DNA of 64,000 nucleotides from Triticum aestivum (GCF_018294505.1 NC_057795.1:515908795-515972794); one strand, 5' to 3'. Positions 33,596-46,855 are shown, counted from the first letter of the stretch. Numbers and translations are program-made. Notes: generated from the sequence alone by a model not told the origin.

Positions 33596-35330
33596 TGTTG
33601 GGGAACGCGGTAATTTAAAAAAAATTCCTATGATCACGCAAGATCTATTATGTGATGCATAGCAACGAGAGGGGAGAGTGTGTCCACGTACCCTTGTAGA
33701 CCGAAAGCGGAAGTGTTAGTTAACATGGCTGATGTAGTCGAATGTCTTCGTGATCCAACCGATCTAAGTACCGAACGTACGACACTTTTGTGTTCAGCAC
33801 ACGTTCAGCTCGATGACGTCCCTTGTACTCTTGATCTAGTTGAGTCCGAGGGAGAGTTTCCTCAGCACGACGGCGTGGCGACAGTGATGATGAAGTTACC
33901 GGCGCAGGGCTTCGCCTAAGCACTACGAGGATATGACCGAGGTGTGTAACTATGGACGGGGGCACCGCACACAGCTAAAAGATCAACTTGTGTGTCTATG
34001 GGGTGCCCCTTGGTCACGTATATAAAGGAAGGGGAGGAGGAGGCCGGCCAAGAGGGGAGGCGCGCCATGGGGGGGAGTCCTACTAGGACTCCAAACCTAG
34101 TAGGATTCGCCTCCCCTTTCCTATTCCAAGTTGGAGAAGGGGGGAAGGAGGCGGAGAGAAGGAAGGAGGGGGGAGCCGCCCCTCCCCTTGTCCAATTCGG
34201 ATTGGGGCAAGGGGGCACGCGCCACCTCCTGGACGGCCCTCTCTCTTCTCCACTAAGGCCCATGAGGCCCAATAACTTCCCAGAGGGTGTTCCGTAACCC
34301 CCGGTACTCCGAAACTTATCCGAAACGACCCGAACCATGTCGGTGTCCGAATGTAGCCTTTAAATATATCAATCTTCATGTATCGACCATTTCGAGACTC
34401 CTCGTCATGTCTGTGATCTCATCTGTGACTCCGAACAAACTTCGGTCATCAAAACACATAACTCATAATACAAATTGTCATCGAACGTTAAGCGTGCGGA
34501 CCCTATGGGTTCGAGAACTATGTAGACATGACCGAGACACATTTCCGGTAAATAACCAATAGCGGAACCTGGATGCTCATATTGGCTCCTACATATTCTA
34601 CGAAGATCTTTATCGGTCAAACCGCATAACAACATACGTTGTTCCCTTTGTCATCGGTATGTTACTTGCCCGAGATTCAATCGTCGGTATCATCATACCT
34701 AGTTCCATCTCGTTACTGGAAAGTCTCTTTACTCGTTCCGTAATACTTCATCCCGTAACTAACTCATTAGTCATAATGCTTGCAAGGCTTATAGTGATGA
34801 GCATTACCGAGAGGGCCCAGAGATACCTCTCCGAAACACGGAGTGACAAATCCTAATCTCGATCTATGCCAACCCAACAAACACCTTCAGAGACACCTGT
34901 ATAGCACCTTTATAATCACCCTTTTACATTGTGACATTTGGTAGCACACAAAGTGTTCCTTCGGTATTCGGGAGTTGCATAATCTCATAGTCTGAGGAAC
35001 ATGTATAAGTCATGAAGAAAGCAGTAGCAATGAAACTGTAACGATCATAATGCTAAGCTAACGGATGGGTCATGTCCATCACATCATTCTCCTAATGATG
35101 TGATCTCATTCATCAAATGACAACACATGTCTATGGTTAGGAAACATAACCATGTTTGATTAACGAGCTAGTCAAGTAGAGGCATACTAGGGACAATATG
35201 TTTTGCCTGTGTATTCACACATGTACTAAGTTTCCGGTTATTACAATTCTAGCATGAATAATAAACATTTATCATGAAATAAGGAAATAAATAATAACTT
35301 TATTATTGCCTCTAGGGCATATTTCCTTCA
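33596..35330 (-). mobile_element. Complete Angela-type copia LTR (3' LTR)
   Basis: The 1735-bp LTR runs from TGTTGGGGAACG to GGGCATATTTCCTTCA, the reverse complement of the TG...CA ends of Angela/BARE LTRs. On its inner side (35331-35341) the minus strand reads AAGTGGGAGAC, a polypurine tract. It is therefore the 3' LTR of the copia element whose pol lies at 35364-37325. Confidence 0.9.
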
Positions 35331-35363
35331 GTCTCCCACTTGCACTAGAGTCAATAATCTAGA

Positions 35364-37393
35364 TTACATAGTAATGATTCTAACACCCATGGAGCTTTGG
35401 TGCTGATCATGTTTTGCTCGTGGAAGAGGCTTAGTCAACGGATCTGCAACATTCAGATCTGTATGTATCTTGCAAATCTTTATGTCCCCCTCCGACACTT
35501 GATGATGGATGGAATTGAAGCGTCTCTTGATGTGCTTGGTTATCTTGTGAAATCTGGATTCCTTTGCCAAGGCAATTGCACCAGTATTGTCACAAAAGAT
35601 TTTCATTGGACCCGATGCACTAGGTATGACGACTAGATCGGATATGAACTCCTTCATTTGCTGCTTCCGAAGCAGCAATGTACTCCACTTCACACGTAGA
35701 TCCCGCCACGACACTCTACTTGGAACTGCACCAACTGATAGCTCCTCCATTCAATAAAAATACGTATCTGGTTTGCGACTTAGAGCCATCCAGATCAGTG
35801 TCGAAGCTTGCATCGATGTAACCGTTTACAACAAGCTCTTTTTCACCTCCATAAATGAGAAACATATCCTTAGTCCTTTTCAGGTATTTCAGGATGTTCT
35901 TGACCACTGTCCAGTGCTCCACTCCGGGATTACTTTGGTACCTCCTTGCCATGCTTATAGCAAGGCACACATTAGGTCTGGTACACAACATTGCATACAT
36001 GATAGAACCTATGGTTGAAGCATAGGGAATGACTTTCATTTTCTCCCTATCTTCTGCAGTGGTTGGGAATTGAGTTTGACTCAATTTTACACCTTGTAAC
36101 ACAGGCAAGAACCCTTCCTTTGACTGATCCAATTTGAACTTCTTCAAAACTTTATCAAGGTATGTGCTTTGTGAAAGTCCAATTAAGTGTCTTGATCTAT
36201 CTCTATAGATCTTAATGCCCAATATGTAAGCAGCTTTACCGAGGTCTTTCATGGAAAAACTCTTATTCGGGTATCCCTTTATGCTATCCAGAAATTCTAT
36301 ATCATTTCCAATCAACAATATGTCATCCACATATAATAATAGAAATGCTACAGAGCTCCCACTCACTTTCTTGTAAATACAAGCTTCTCCAAAAGTCTGT
36401 ATAAAACCATATGCTTTGATCACACTATCAAAGCGTTTATTCCAACTCCGAGAGGCTTGCACCAGTCCATAAATTGATCGCTGGAGCTTGCAAACTTTGT
36501 TAGTACCCTTTGGATCAACAAAACCTTCTGGTTGCATCATATACAACTCTTCTTCCAGAAATCCATTCAGGAATGCAGTTTTGACATCCATCTACCAAAT
36601 TTAATAATCATAAAATGTAGCAATTGCTAACATGATTCGGACAGACTTAATCATCGCTACGGGTGAGAAAGTCTCATCGTAGTCAACTCCTTGAATTTGT
36701 TGAAAACCTTTCGCAACAAGTTGAGCTTTGTAGACAGTAACATTTCTGTCTGCGTCGGTCTTATTCTTGAAGATCCATTTATTTTCTATGGCTTGTCGAT
36801 CATCGGGCAAGTCCACCAAAGTCCACACTTTGTTCTCATACATGGATCCCATCTCAGATTTCATGGCCTCAAGCCATTTCGCGGAATCTGGGCTCATCAT
36901 CGATTCCTCATAGTTCGTAGGTTCACCATGGTCTAGTAAAATGACTTCCAGAACAGGATTACCATACCACTCTGGTGCGGATCTCACTCGTGAAGACCTG
37001 CGAGGTTTGGTAGTAACTTGATCTGAAGTTTCATGATCATCATCATTAACTTCCTCACTAATTGGTGTAGGAATCACTGAACTGATTTCTGTGATGAACT
37101 ACTTTCCAATAAGGGAGAAGGTATAATTACTTCATCAAGTTCTACTTTCCTCCCACTCACTTCTTTCGAGAAAAACTCCTTCTCTAGAAAGGATCCATTC
37201 TTAGCAACAAAGATTTTGCCTTCGGATCTGTGATAGAAGGTGTACTCAACATTTTCCTTTGGGTATCCTATGAAGACGCACTTCTCCGACTTGGGTTCGA
37301 GCTTATCAGGTTGAAGCTTTTTCACATAAGCATCGCAGCCTCAAACTTTAAGAAACGACAACTTTGGTTTCTTGCCAAACCATAGTACATAAG
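35364..37393 (-). pseudogene. Angela-type copia pol fragment (RT and RNase H)
   Basis: On the minus strand: the end of the integrase-RT linker (37325-36601, with 'ENKWIFKNKTDADRN' and 'DETFSPVA'); a break; reverse transcriptase (36591-35716, with 'MDVKTAFLNGFLEEELYM' and 'YVDDILLIGND'); a frameshift near 35700; and RNase H (35700-35364, 'KIFCDNTGAIALAKE', 'HIKRRFN', 'NVADPLTKPLP'). Domain order and orientation match the 3' LTR next to it. The upstream gag, protease and integrase core are absent because the Sirevirus LTR begins at 37394. The remaining half is not recovered beyond that insertion, which implies deletion as well as nesting. Confidence 0.88.
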
Positions 37394-38563
37394 TGTAAGT
37401 GCATCTAGTGTCCCTTAGTGATTTCGGTGTATTGAAGACTTATAGGTTAAGGGACTAATATGTTTGTGAGTGTATACATGCTCTATAAGTCGATGAGGAG
37501 TTTGATATTTATGATGAAAGTTGACCCCTAAAAATGTATGTCTTCAACTGAAGACTTTGGTTCTCCTGAAGATTTTGAAAGTGAAGAAATTGGTGTGACC
37601 TTGAAGACTTGGATATTCATGCGAGGATTATGAAGCATGAAGACTTTTGTTTTCATAGTTCCATTTTCTATTTCTTGAGTCAAAGGAAACACCGCACTAT
37701 TAAAGGGGGTCGAGGTAATACTAAGGAAACTGATTTCCAAGTGATGCTCATCTCAAAATCCTACACCTACCCAATCCTTTCGAGTGAAGCCATTGGAAAT
37801 CTGATATCAGTTCAGTCAATTTCTTCAGTGACAGAGACAAAGATCTTCTGGTCTTTGAGGAATTTGTTCTGATTGAGGAGTTGGGAATTCTCTAGTGTGG
37901 ATTGCCTACACAGTGATGAACATGATAGCCCTGAGGAATTTGAACCTCAAATATCCGGCCGTTGCCGTGCTATGCGCCAGCTGTCCAAAAATATCTTCCA
38001 CCTAACATTCATATCATTGAAGGGCATTTATGTCTTATCATGTCAGGCTGCTCCTTAGGCTATAAATAGCTGGCCCCTACAACCACTAGCTGGTTGGCTG
38101 CTCCGCGAGAAACTGACACTTGTCATTGAGAGCATCCCATCCTCTGAGGACTTTGAGCGAAAATCATCAAGTGAGGAAAACCCAAATCCCAAACCCAAAC
38201 ACCTACAAACCCAAAGTTATTGAGCATCACTGAAGATATTGTTCCTGTATGGAACCAACGCTTGTTACCTTTGAGGACTGTGTATCCTCCAGACGGTTAG
38301 GCGTCGTGGTCTGAGCATCCAAGAGGAAATGTGGATCACCGAGTGACCAAGCCTGTGAAGGTTTGGAAGTCACCTGTGAAGACTTACCACGAGTGTTGGG
38401 CGAGGTCTGTGTGACTTTAGCTCAAAGAGAATATGGTGAGGACTATGTGTCCGGGACTGTGTGTCCTCGAGTTTAAATACTCAGCCGCTCCAACCAGACG
38501 TACAACTGTCACATCAGTTGGAACTGGTCTACCAAATCATTATCTTCACCAAGCCAACTTGTC
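37394..38563 (+). mobile_element. Sirevirus 5' LTR, first part
   Basis: It begins TGTAAGTGCATCTAGTG and parallels, in reverse, the solo LTR at 51955-53463. It is interrupted after 'CACCAAGCCAACT'. The two parts total about 1.45 kb, against 1.51 kb for the solo copy. The 5 bp to its left are ATAAG. Confidence 0.85.
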
Positions 38564-39169
38564 GTGGAATTATCACGTCAGATGTCCTAGCGTAAGGACT
38601 TAGATGTGGAGCCATCGCAACGTAGTTAGCTTGAAGGGGTTAAACAGGACAAGGGACACAAAGAGTTTATACTGGTTCGGCCCCTCGCGGTGGAGGTAAT
38701 AGCCTAATCCAGTGTAGGGTGGTTATTGCTTGCGCTTCGATTACTAGGGAGCGAATACACTTAACCTACTTCTCGGTCTCTTTCTTTCCTGCCCTAACTC
38801 ATCGCCGGTTCATCCCTTTATATGCATAGGTTAATGCCTGGCGGCTTACAGAGTCCCAGCCGACTCATAGACAACATGTCCGGCTTGGTGACTAACTAAG
38901 CCTGCCTTACAATACAAGTTTATCATCATGGCGGTTCATCCTTCTGGGCCCTAAGTCGCCTCTGGGTCTTGGGCCATTAGCGGGCTTCTTATGCCCCGCC
39001 CCCTTCATGGGTTATCGTCAGTAGTATGACCCAACCCCTCCTGGGCGGTTCATACCCAGTAGTTATATCCCCAACATTAGGCCCCAGGTTGATTTGAACT
39101 TTGTTCATATCAATCTTCAACACCTTGTTTGTAAAACCTGCACCACCTATTGTAACTCACCATGACGTC

Positions 39170-40047
39170 TGTCGAATTCTGGGTTCGGCAACCCGTGAGA
39201 GGTTCGAACACTAGGGTGCGTGCGAAGATCTCAGCCTGCCCAGCTTGCCTACTCGCGATCCTCCCTAGCCTAGCATGCAAAGCTCATAGAGACACAAAGA
39301 CATAGAGGTTTATACTAGTTCGGGCCACCGTTGTGGTGCAATACCCTACTCTAGTGTGGTGTGGTGGATTGCCTCGAGGGGCTATGGATGAACTAGTTAC
39401 AAAGGATGAACAAGCCTTAGGAGGTGAGGTGTTCTTGCGCTGGTGTGGTGCTTTGGAAGGAATCAATCCCTCTCTATGGTGGTGGTTAAGCCCTATATAT
39501 AGTGCCTCGGTCCTCCTCCCAAATATGAGCAGGAAGGGATTCCACAATGGAGGGATTTGAAAGGGGACAAGTAGTACAGTCTATCCTGACAAAAGTAGTC
39601 TTCGCCTGCGAAAAGCCTCTGGTCATGACGCTGCGGTGGGCTCGGCGATGACCTCCTTTCTGCCGTCCTGGCGGTCTTGGTCTTGTTGCACCAGAATGGA
39701 AACCTTGGCTGCTTCCTCGGGACTCTGCGCATGCGGCTTGCCTTCCTTGCACCAAAGAGGAAACCTGCGCTCTGCGCCCGCCTGGCGCCCGCCTGGCCTT
39801 GGTCGTCATGGCTCACGTTAGCTGAACCTCATGAGGTAGCTGCATATATCTCTTCGCCCGTCAGGAGCCCTCTTGTGGAGGCCAACTCCTTCAGGGGGCT
39901 TGGCGTTGTCCCCCTCGCGAAGCTTGGCCCCTCGCGAGGGTCTTGCTGTGTTGTTGTTGAAGCTGGGCCGTACCAGGCCGTCAATGGAGCCACGTGGTGG
40001 GCCGCAGGCAGGCAACAATGGATACCCCCAAGTCCAGGACGCCGACA
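39170..40047 (-). mobile_element. Tat element 3' LTR
   Basis: It matches 46871-47750 along its length and contains the palindromic TATA core CTATATATAG (about 39493). The minus strand just inside reads GCCCGGGGGCTAC, the polypurine tract. Confidence 0.92.
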
Positions 40048-40267
40048 GTAGCCCCCGGGCCCAAGGCGCGCTTGGGCTTGGCTTCCAAGAGAAGCCAAGG
40101 GGCTAGTGCGGAGCGCCGCGGGCCCTAACCACCCGCGGCCTTGATGAAGCGTGGCGATTGGTTGGACGTGGGCGACTTCGTTTCCCCACGCTGCCTCGGC
40201 AACTGCTCGACTTGACCAGTCAATGCCGCATGCATGTCGTCATGATGGCGCGAGGTCGTGGAGGCCG

Positions 40268-40293
40268 CCAATTGGCCTCCCTTGACTATAAAT
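40268..40293 (+). promoter_or_regulatory. CCAAT and TATA boxes of the antisense frame
   Basis: CCAAT (40268-40272) is followed by TATAAAT (40287-40293), 80 bp before an ATG that opens a long plus-strand frame. The orientation is opposite to gag-pol. The spacing suits a real core promoter, though the distance between CCAAT and TATA is unusually short. Confidence 0.5.
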
Positions 40294-40372
40294 GTGAGAG
40301 AGGGGCGGAGCCCCCCGTCCATCTTCCCTTCGCCTTGCTCCCGCTTGCTTCTTTCCCCTCCGTATTACTCTC

Positions 40373-41179
40373 ATGGCGTCGCCGAAGAGGTTCTCAGCGG
40401 GTGAGAAAGGGAAGGCCCCCAAGGATGGGCCAGCCTCCCCTCCTCCCAAGAGGGACCATGGCCGTCCCCGCAAGTATCCCGCGGTCCTTCCGGCAGCATC
40501 CAGGGGGCGCGGGCATGCAACTCCCAAATGCAGCGTTGCACCGGGCGCACGCGATGGCACCTCTTCCCGCGTCGGGGGCTACCGGTCCCGGAGCAGCCCT
40601 CACGACGAAGGGAGGCGTGCCATGATCGTGCGCCCCCCTCGGCCGCGCTTTTCTTTGCTGGAGGTGCTCCTCGAGTTTGTGGTGTGGTCGGAAAGCCCGG
40701 CCGGCACCTCACTCCGGCTTCCTCGCTTCTTCTCCGGTGAGCTTCCTTCTTCGGGGCTTGCTGGCCTCTGGCTGCATGCTGATGGGTGCTGCAGCAGAGC
40801 CTCGTGGGTCAGCACCGAGGTTTCCGCCTCCGGCAGCGTGGTGCTGACCCGTGGTTGACAGACTTTCACTCGCGCGCGCGGCCTGGGTGAAATGTGCACC
40901 CTCCACTTCAAGTACGACAGCCTGGCGACCCTCTACGTGAGGGTATTCAGGGGGGACGGCCGCCGTGTGGGGTGCTACCCAGAGGACAGCAGCGACGATG
41001 ACGGTGGACCTGGCCTTGATGACGCACGCTCCTCCTCCCACGACGGCAGCTCCTCCTCGAACGAGAGCTCGAGCAGTGGTGGCTACGACCGGCCCCTGCG
41101 TCGTCGTGCTCATGTCGAGGACGTCGGTGGCTCGTCCCGTCGCGGGGCTCCAGTGAAGCAGGAGAGGAGCCCAGCCTGA
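40373..41179 (+). pseudogene. Antisense ORF of the Tat element, one internal stop
   Basis: A frame of about 268 codons runs opposite to gag-pol between integrase and the 3' LTR. It is interrupted by a single in-frame TGA at 40856-40858. The N-terminus is basic and Pro/Lys-rich ('MASPKRFSAGEKGKAPK'). A middle hydrophobic/acidic part follows, then, after the stop, 'CTLHFKYDSLATLYVRVF' and a Ser/Asp-rich acidic tail. Antisense frames in this position are known from Tat/Grande-type elements; their function is unknown. A TATA box and CCAAT box precede it. It shows no similarity I can name to cellular proteins. Confidence 0.6.
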
Positions 41180-42190
41180 AGCTGGGGGCTGGTGAACTTG
41201 GGCTCAAGGCCGGTGGCCCCAGATCTCCTATTGGAGAACTGGTGGAGCGTTGGGCTACCTTGAGGTGCTGCTTGAGGATGCAACGCTGATGCCAAGCCTG
41301 CACACCTTCGGGCCTTCCTTGTTGTAGCTTTTCCTTTCTCCTGCAAATCAAAGAAAGAAGAATGTACCCTGCGAGGGCGTGTAATGAACTGTTGCTGTTA
41401 TGCCTTTTTATGTCATGGTTGTTCTCCCTGATGCTGTGTTGCAGTATTTGTAATTTGAACAGGTCAGGGTAGGAAGGCTTAGTTTGATACGTGCAGTCAT
41501 CCTTTGCCTCGTGAGGACCTGACCTTAGATATTCGACAGGGCCCCCAGGGCGCGCGCCCTGTGCCCTCCGGAGGCACGCCCTGAGCCCTTCGGAGGTGCG
41601 GCAGGGCAGAGCTATCTCTTGAAGGAAAAGAAAATTTTGTCGAGCGACCTACTCCCCCTTTACGCGAGCCCCCTGCCATAGGGTGATCTGGACCTGTTGC
41701 AATGCGTCGCGCTGCCTGGGGGCATGGACATGTGGGGTGCTGTCGCCAGCGGACTTGATCGAGGGCTCCTCACAAGGATAAAGCCAAAATAATGGGGTTC
41801 GGCATGGTGCGTGCGTGCAAAGAAAAGCCCTCGACACACACATCTACCTAGCCCCATGCGCGAGAAGTGCGAGGAGAAGTGGCGGGCGACTGCCACCTCC
41901 CTCACGTCCTTAGAAAAAAGCAGCTCAGGAGAAAACACACTTGAGGAAGTAATGTTCACGAATACCAAATCCATTGAAAAACTTACTTAGAAAAACCGCA
42001 AGCAACTTCAGAAAGGAAATGAACAGCCGCGTCTGGCACCTAATCTAGTCTTCTCACCAGCGCGGAGCTAAGTGTTGCCACTAGGATGTGGGAGGGAGCC
42101 CCCATGAGGCCCCAGAGCGACTCTCAGGAGACTCCGAGGCATGTACAACCCCACTCATTATTACGTGAGAGTGTCTCGAGCGGAGACCTT
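41180..42190. other. Noncoding 3' region of the Tat element
   Basis: The stretch lies between the end of pol and the antisense frame. No domain is recognised. It probably holds the 3' untranslated parts of both transcripts. Confidence 0.4.
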
Positions 42191-45100
42191 CACAGGCCGG
42201 AGCCTTGCTTCAGGGGTAGAACTTCCGGAGATGCTGGATGTTCCAGGCGTTCTGGATGGGAACCCTGTCCTATGTCTCCAGGCACGCGGCACCAGGCCTA
42301 GAGACACTGGCAACCCTAAACGGGCCCTCCCACATGGGAAAGAGCTTATGTAGCCCCTCCCTGGAGATCACCCGCTTCAGGATGAGATCGCCCACCTCTA
42401 ACGTCCTGGAGCGGACGTTGCGGCAGTGGTACCGCCGCAGCGCCTGCTGGTACCTCGTTGCTCGGAGCGAGGCTTGACGGTGGCGTTCCTCCCCCAGCAC
42501 GAGATCCATCCTCCGCGTGGCGTCCTACCGCGTTTCGTCAAACGCCAGGACCCATATGGAGCGATGCTTGACCTCGTGAGGGAGTACCACTTTTGCTCCA
42601 TAGACAAGGAAGAAGGGCATTTCTCCTGTTGGCTTGGTCGCGGTGGTGCGGATGGACCACAACATAGACTGCAGCTCGTCGAGCCAGCCCCTGCTGCAGG
42701 CCTCAAGCTTCTTCTTGAAGGTTTGGGTCTCGAGGCCCCTCAGGACCTCCGTGTTGGCTCTCTCGGCCTATCCATTGCTCCGTGGGTGTGCTACTGAGGT
42801 GTAGCAGATCTGCGTTCCAAGGTTAGCACAATATGATTTGAAGAGATTGCTAGTGAACTGCGAACCGTTGTTGGTGATGATGCGGTTGGGGACCCCAAAT
42901 TGGCTCACGATTCCCTTGATGAACTCGATGGCTAATTCTGCCGGGATGGTGCGCACGGCTTCTACCTCCACCCATTTGGTGAACTTGTCGATGGCGACGT
43001 AGAGGTATCGGTAGCCCCCCAGTGCCCAAGGGAATGGCCCCAAGATGTCCAGCCCCCAGACCGCAAATGGCCATGTGAGCGGGATCATCTGGAGGCCCTG
43101 CGCAGGCTGATGGATCTGCTTGGCGTGGAACCGGCATGCTTCACAGGAGCGCACCAGCTCGGTAGCGTCGTTGAGCATGATGGGCCAGTAGAAGCCGTTG
43201 CGGAACACCTTGTCCACCAGGGTGCGGGACGAAGAGTGGTGCCCGCAGTCCCCACCATGTATGTCCGCCAGCAGCTCGAGCCCCTGTTCCCTGGAGATGC
43301 ATCGTAAAGAAACGTCATTGGGCCTCCTGCGGTATAACTCACCATCATTGATGCAGTACGCGGTGGCCTGGCAAGCCACGCGCTCGGCGTCCTCCTCCTT
43401 CTCTGGTAGGGTCCCCTGAAGCAAGTACGCCTTGAATTCCTCCGTCCAGCACCCCTCCTCAGGCTCAAGCGTGAGCAGCAAGCGGGCTCCTGAGGGATGA
43501 CCACAGGCTGGGGCTCCCATCTCTGGTGCCTGTGGCAGGTCCTCCCAAGGTGGTGCTGGAGTCGTGGCGTGCAGGATCGCAGATGGCTTGAAGAGCCGCT
43601 CCTCAAACACCCTTGGCTCCTGAGGGAGCCTGCGAGAGGCTCTTTTGGCGATGTCGTCTGCTTCCTTGTTTGTCCCGTGCGACACATGCTGCAGCTCCAT
43701 GCCCATGAACCGCTTCTCCATCTTGCGCACCTCTTCCAGGTACGCCTCCATGTGTTCGTCCTTAGGCGTGTATTCCTTGTTGGAGAAGTTGAGGAGGAGC
43801 TGAGAATCGCCTTTGATGGTGAGGCGTTTTACCCCCAGCGCAACCGCGACCCTGAGCCCTACGAGCAAGCCATCAAATTCTGCAATGTTGTTGGAGACCT
43901 TCTTGCCCCGCTAAAAGCAGAGCTGTACTGCATAGCAAAGCTTGTCCTTGGTGGGTGAGATGAGGACGACTCCTGCCCCTGCGCCTTGCCGAGCAAATGC
44001 CCTGTCGAAGTACATGATCCATCCGTCTGGTTCTTCATCTCCTGGTAGGAGAGACCAATCCTCGCCTTCTCCGTGATCCGAAGCATCGGTACACTTGGCC
44101 ACGAAGTCAGCAAGGGCCGCGCCCTTGATGACCCTGGTGGTACTGAACTCGAGATCAAACCCTTGAAGCTCAATGTTTCATTCAGTGACTCGCCCGGCTG
44201 TGTTCGGGCTCCGGAGCACCCTCTCTAGCGGGTATGCTGAGACAACCTTGATGGGGTGGCCTTGAAAGTAGTGGCGCAGCTTCCTGGAGGCGACCAGAAG
44301 TGCGAGCAAGAGCTTCTGTGGCATGGGGTATCGTGCCCGAGCCTCCCTCAGTACTATGCTGACAAAGTAGACAGGGTGCTCAACAAGGGAGGAGGCATCT
44401 GCAGAATCTTGTTCTTTATGGGGGCACAAGTCCCTTTTGGCCTCATGAGGCCCGTGCTCCGGAGCCTTGATAACCATGGGACCGCTCGTAACCTCGGGAG
44501 GAGTTTCAGCCGCTGCACTAGCAGAGACTTCAGATACCTTCCCTGAGGTGTGCTGCACTTCGCTTGCTGGTTGTGCATCCTACTGCGGCTTCATGATCGG
44601 GCGCTCCTTCCTTGGCGCTACCAGGGCGGCGCTTGCTGAGTGTGGGGTTGCTGCCAGATAGAGCACCAAGGGCTCGAGAGGGTGCGGTGCCACCATCACG
44701 GGCGGACTGGTCAGATATCTCTTGAGGTCCTGGAAGGCTGCGTCTGCCTCAGGGGTCCACTCGAACGGGCCCTTCCTTTTCATCAGCTTAAAAAACGGGA
44801 GGGCACGCTCCCCCAGCTTGGAAAAGAAGCGTCCAAGCGAGGTTATGCAGCCAGCCAGCTTCTGCATCTCCCTCAGGGTCTGCGGGGGGTTCATGTCCTC
44901 TATTGCCTTGACCTTTTCTGGGTTAGCTTCGATCCCTCTGTGCGATACTAGGAAGCCTAGCAGCTTGCCTGAGGGGACCCTGAACACACACTTCTCGGGG
45001 TTGAGCCAGAGATCCACCACGCACAGGCTGACGAACGTCTCTTCCAGATCTTCTATCAGAGTCCTGGCCTACCGAGACTTCACCACTATGTCATCGACGT

Positions 45101-46640
45101 ACGCCTCTGCGTTCCTCCCGAGCTGCGAGCCCAGGGCGATGTGCATCAACTGCTGAAAATGTTGCTTCGGTGTTGCGCAGTCCGAAGGGCATGCAGGTGT
45201 AGTAGTACACCCCGCATGGGGTGAGGAATGCCGTCTTGTCCACATCCTCCACGGCCATCTTGATCTGGTGGTAACCGGAGAAGGCATCCAGGAAGCACAA
45301 TAGGTCACACTCGGCGGTGGAGTCAACGATCTGGTCGATGCGAGGGAGCGGAAAGGGTCTTGAGGGCAGGCCTTGGTGACGTTGGTGAAGTCAACACACA
45401 TGCGCTCCTTCCCTCCCTTCTTAGGGACGATGACGGGGTTCGCCAGCCACTCTGGGTACCACACCTCTCTGATGACCCATGCAGCTTGTAGCTTACGGGT
45501 CTCTTGGACGATGAAGGCCTGCTTCTCGGTGGACTGCCATCGTGCCTTCTGCTTCACCGGCCGCACATTTGGGCATACTCTCAGATGGTGCTGGATTATC
45601 CCCCTTGGGACCCCGGCCAGGTCTTTGGGTTCTCAGGCGAACACATCCTAGTTGGCTCGCAGGAAGTTGATTAATGCCTCCTCTTGATCCTGTGGGAGGC
45701 CAGCCCCTATGGTGAAGGTGGTGCTGGCCGTCCCATCCTCGCAGACTGGCACTTGCTTCGTCTTGGCTTGGTCCTGGGAGAACAACTACTTCTTCTTGGC
45801 CGGCGCTGCCCTCGGGGCCCCCTGATCCTCCTTCTTGCCGGGTACCACGGTCGCGACTGCCTTGAAGATGAGCTTGAGGGCCTGCAGTGCGCCCTTGGTG
45901 TCCCCTGCCATCGTGAGGACACCCTTGCTGCCCGGCATCTTCATGAGGTTGTACGCGGGATGGGTCACGGCCATAAACTGCGCCAAGGCTGGGTATCCCA
46001 AAATAGCATTGTATGGCAGGTTGATCTTGGCGATGTCGAAGTCGACGAGCTTGGTGTGGTAGTTGTCATGGGTCCCAAAGGTGACGGCAAGGTGGATCTG
46101 CCCCAGGGGCCTGGTAGAACCATCTCCAACTCCGAAGAAGGGCTTGGAGGGGCGGAGCCGGCTAGGCGGTACATGGAGCAGGCCGAACGCCTCCAGGGAG
46201 AGCACGTTGAGGCCGGCTCCGCCATCGATGAGTGTCTTGGTGATCGCCACATGGCAGATGGTGGGCGTGCAAAGCATCGGGAGCGCGCCTGCTCCCGCCA
46301 TGGCAGCAGGGTGATCTTCGGGGTCAAAGGCGAGGTCAGCTTGGGGCGCCACCTAGCCCGGGGGAGCCCCCGAGCCCGCCTGAGTGTTGCCTGCCCGACG
46401 GAAGAACTGCTTGACGTGGCGGTCGGATGTCGGCGCATGCGAGCCGCCCAGGAGAGCTGCGATGACCGGGGGCGCCGGTGTCGCGTAGTGGGCGAGGAAG
46501 AGGTTGCGCAGCTCCTCCTAGGAGGCCACAGAATATGCCGACAGGTTAAGCAACCAAGCGCGTGGCGCACGTGTGAGGGCCATGGGGTACGAGTTGGCTT
46601 TCACCTTGTCGTCTTCACCAGCCGCACAAACCACTTCCTC
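42190..46640 (-). pseudogene. Tat gag-pol, degenerate
   Basis: Residual gag (about 46640-46500, 'ALTRAPRAWLLNLSAYS', with a stop) is followed almost directly by protease (about 46270-45900, 'LIDGGAGLNVLS'), so most of gag is deleted. RT spans about 45566-44800 ('CVDFTNVTKACP', 'AYVDDIVVKS') with a frameshift near 45330. RNase H follows (to about 44150). A second RNase H (about 44030-43600) has the acidic residues in 'YFDRAF', 'NNIAEF', 'KGDSQL' and 'EADDIA' and a stop at about 43911. Integrase (about 43500-42700) keeps the zinc-binding His/Cys set ('CEACRF') and the first catalytic Asp ('GLDILGPFP'). The second is Asn ('IITNNGSQF'). A C-terminal part with 'GEMPFFLVYGAKVVLPHEV' reaches about 42200. 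It is not functional. Confidence 0.88.
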
Positions 46641-46855
46641 ATATGCCTAAAGGAAGGGGGCTGGATCCGTCGCACCGTCGTAGCACGGTGGCATCTTTGG
46701 TCGGAACTTGTGCGGCCACTACACTTGCCGCGGGGAGAGGGCGAAGCAGCGCAGCCCCGGTGCTTCGCGCGTCGATGGGGCCGACGGAGGAGCGCCTGCC
46801 ATACGGGTCAGAGGCACGATCTGGAGGTCGAGGAAGAGGATTCCAATGCACCCCT

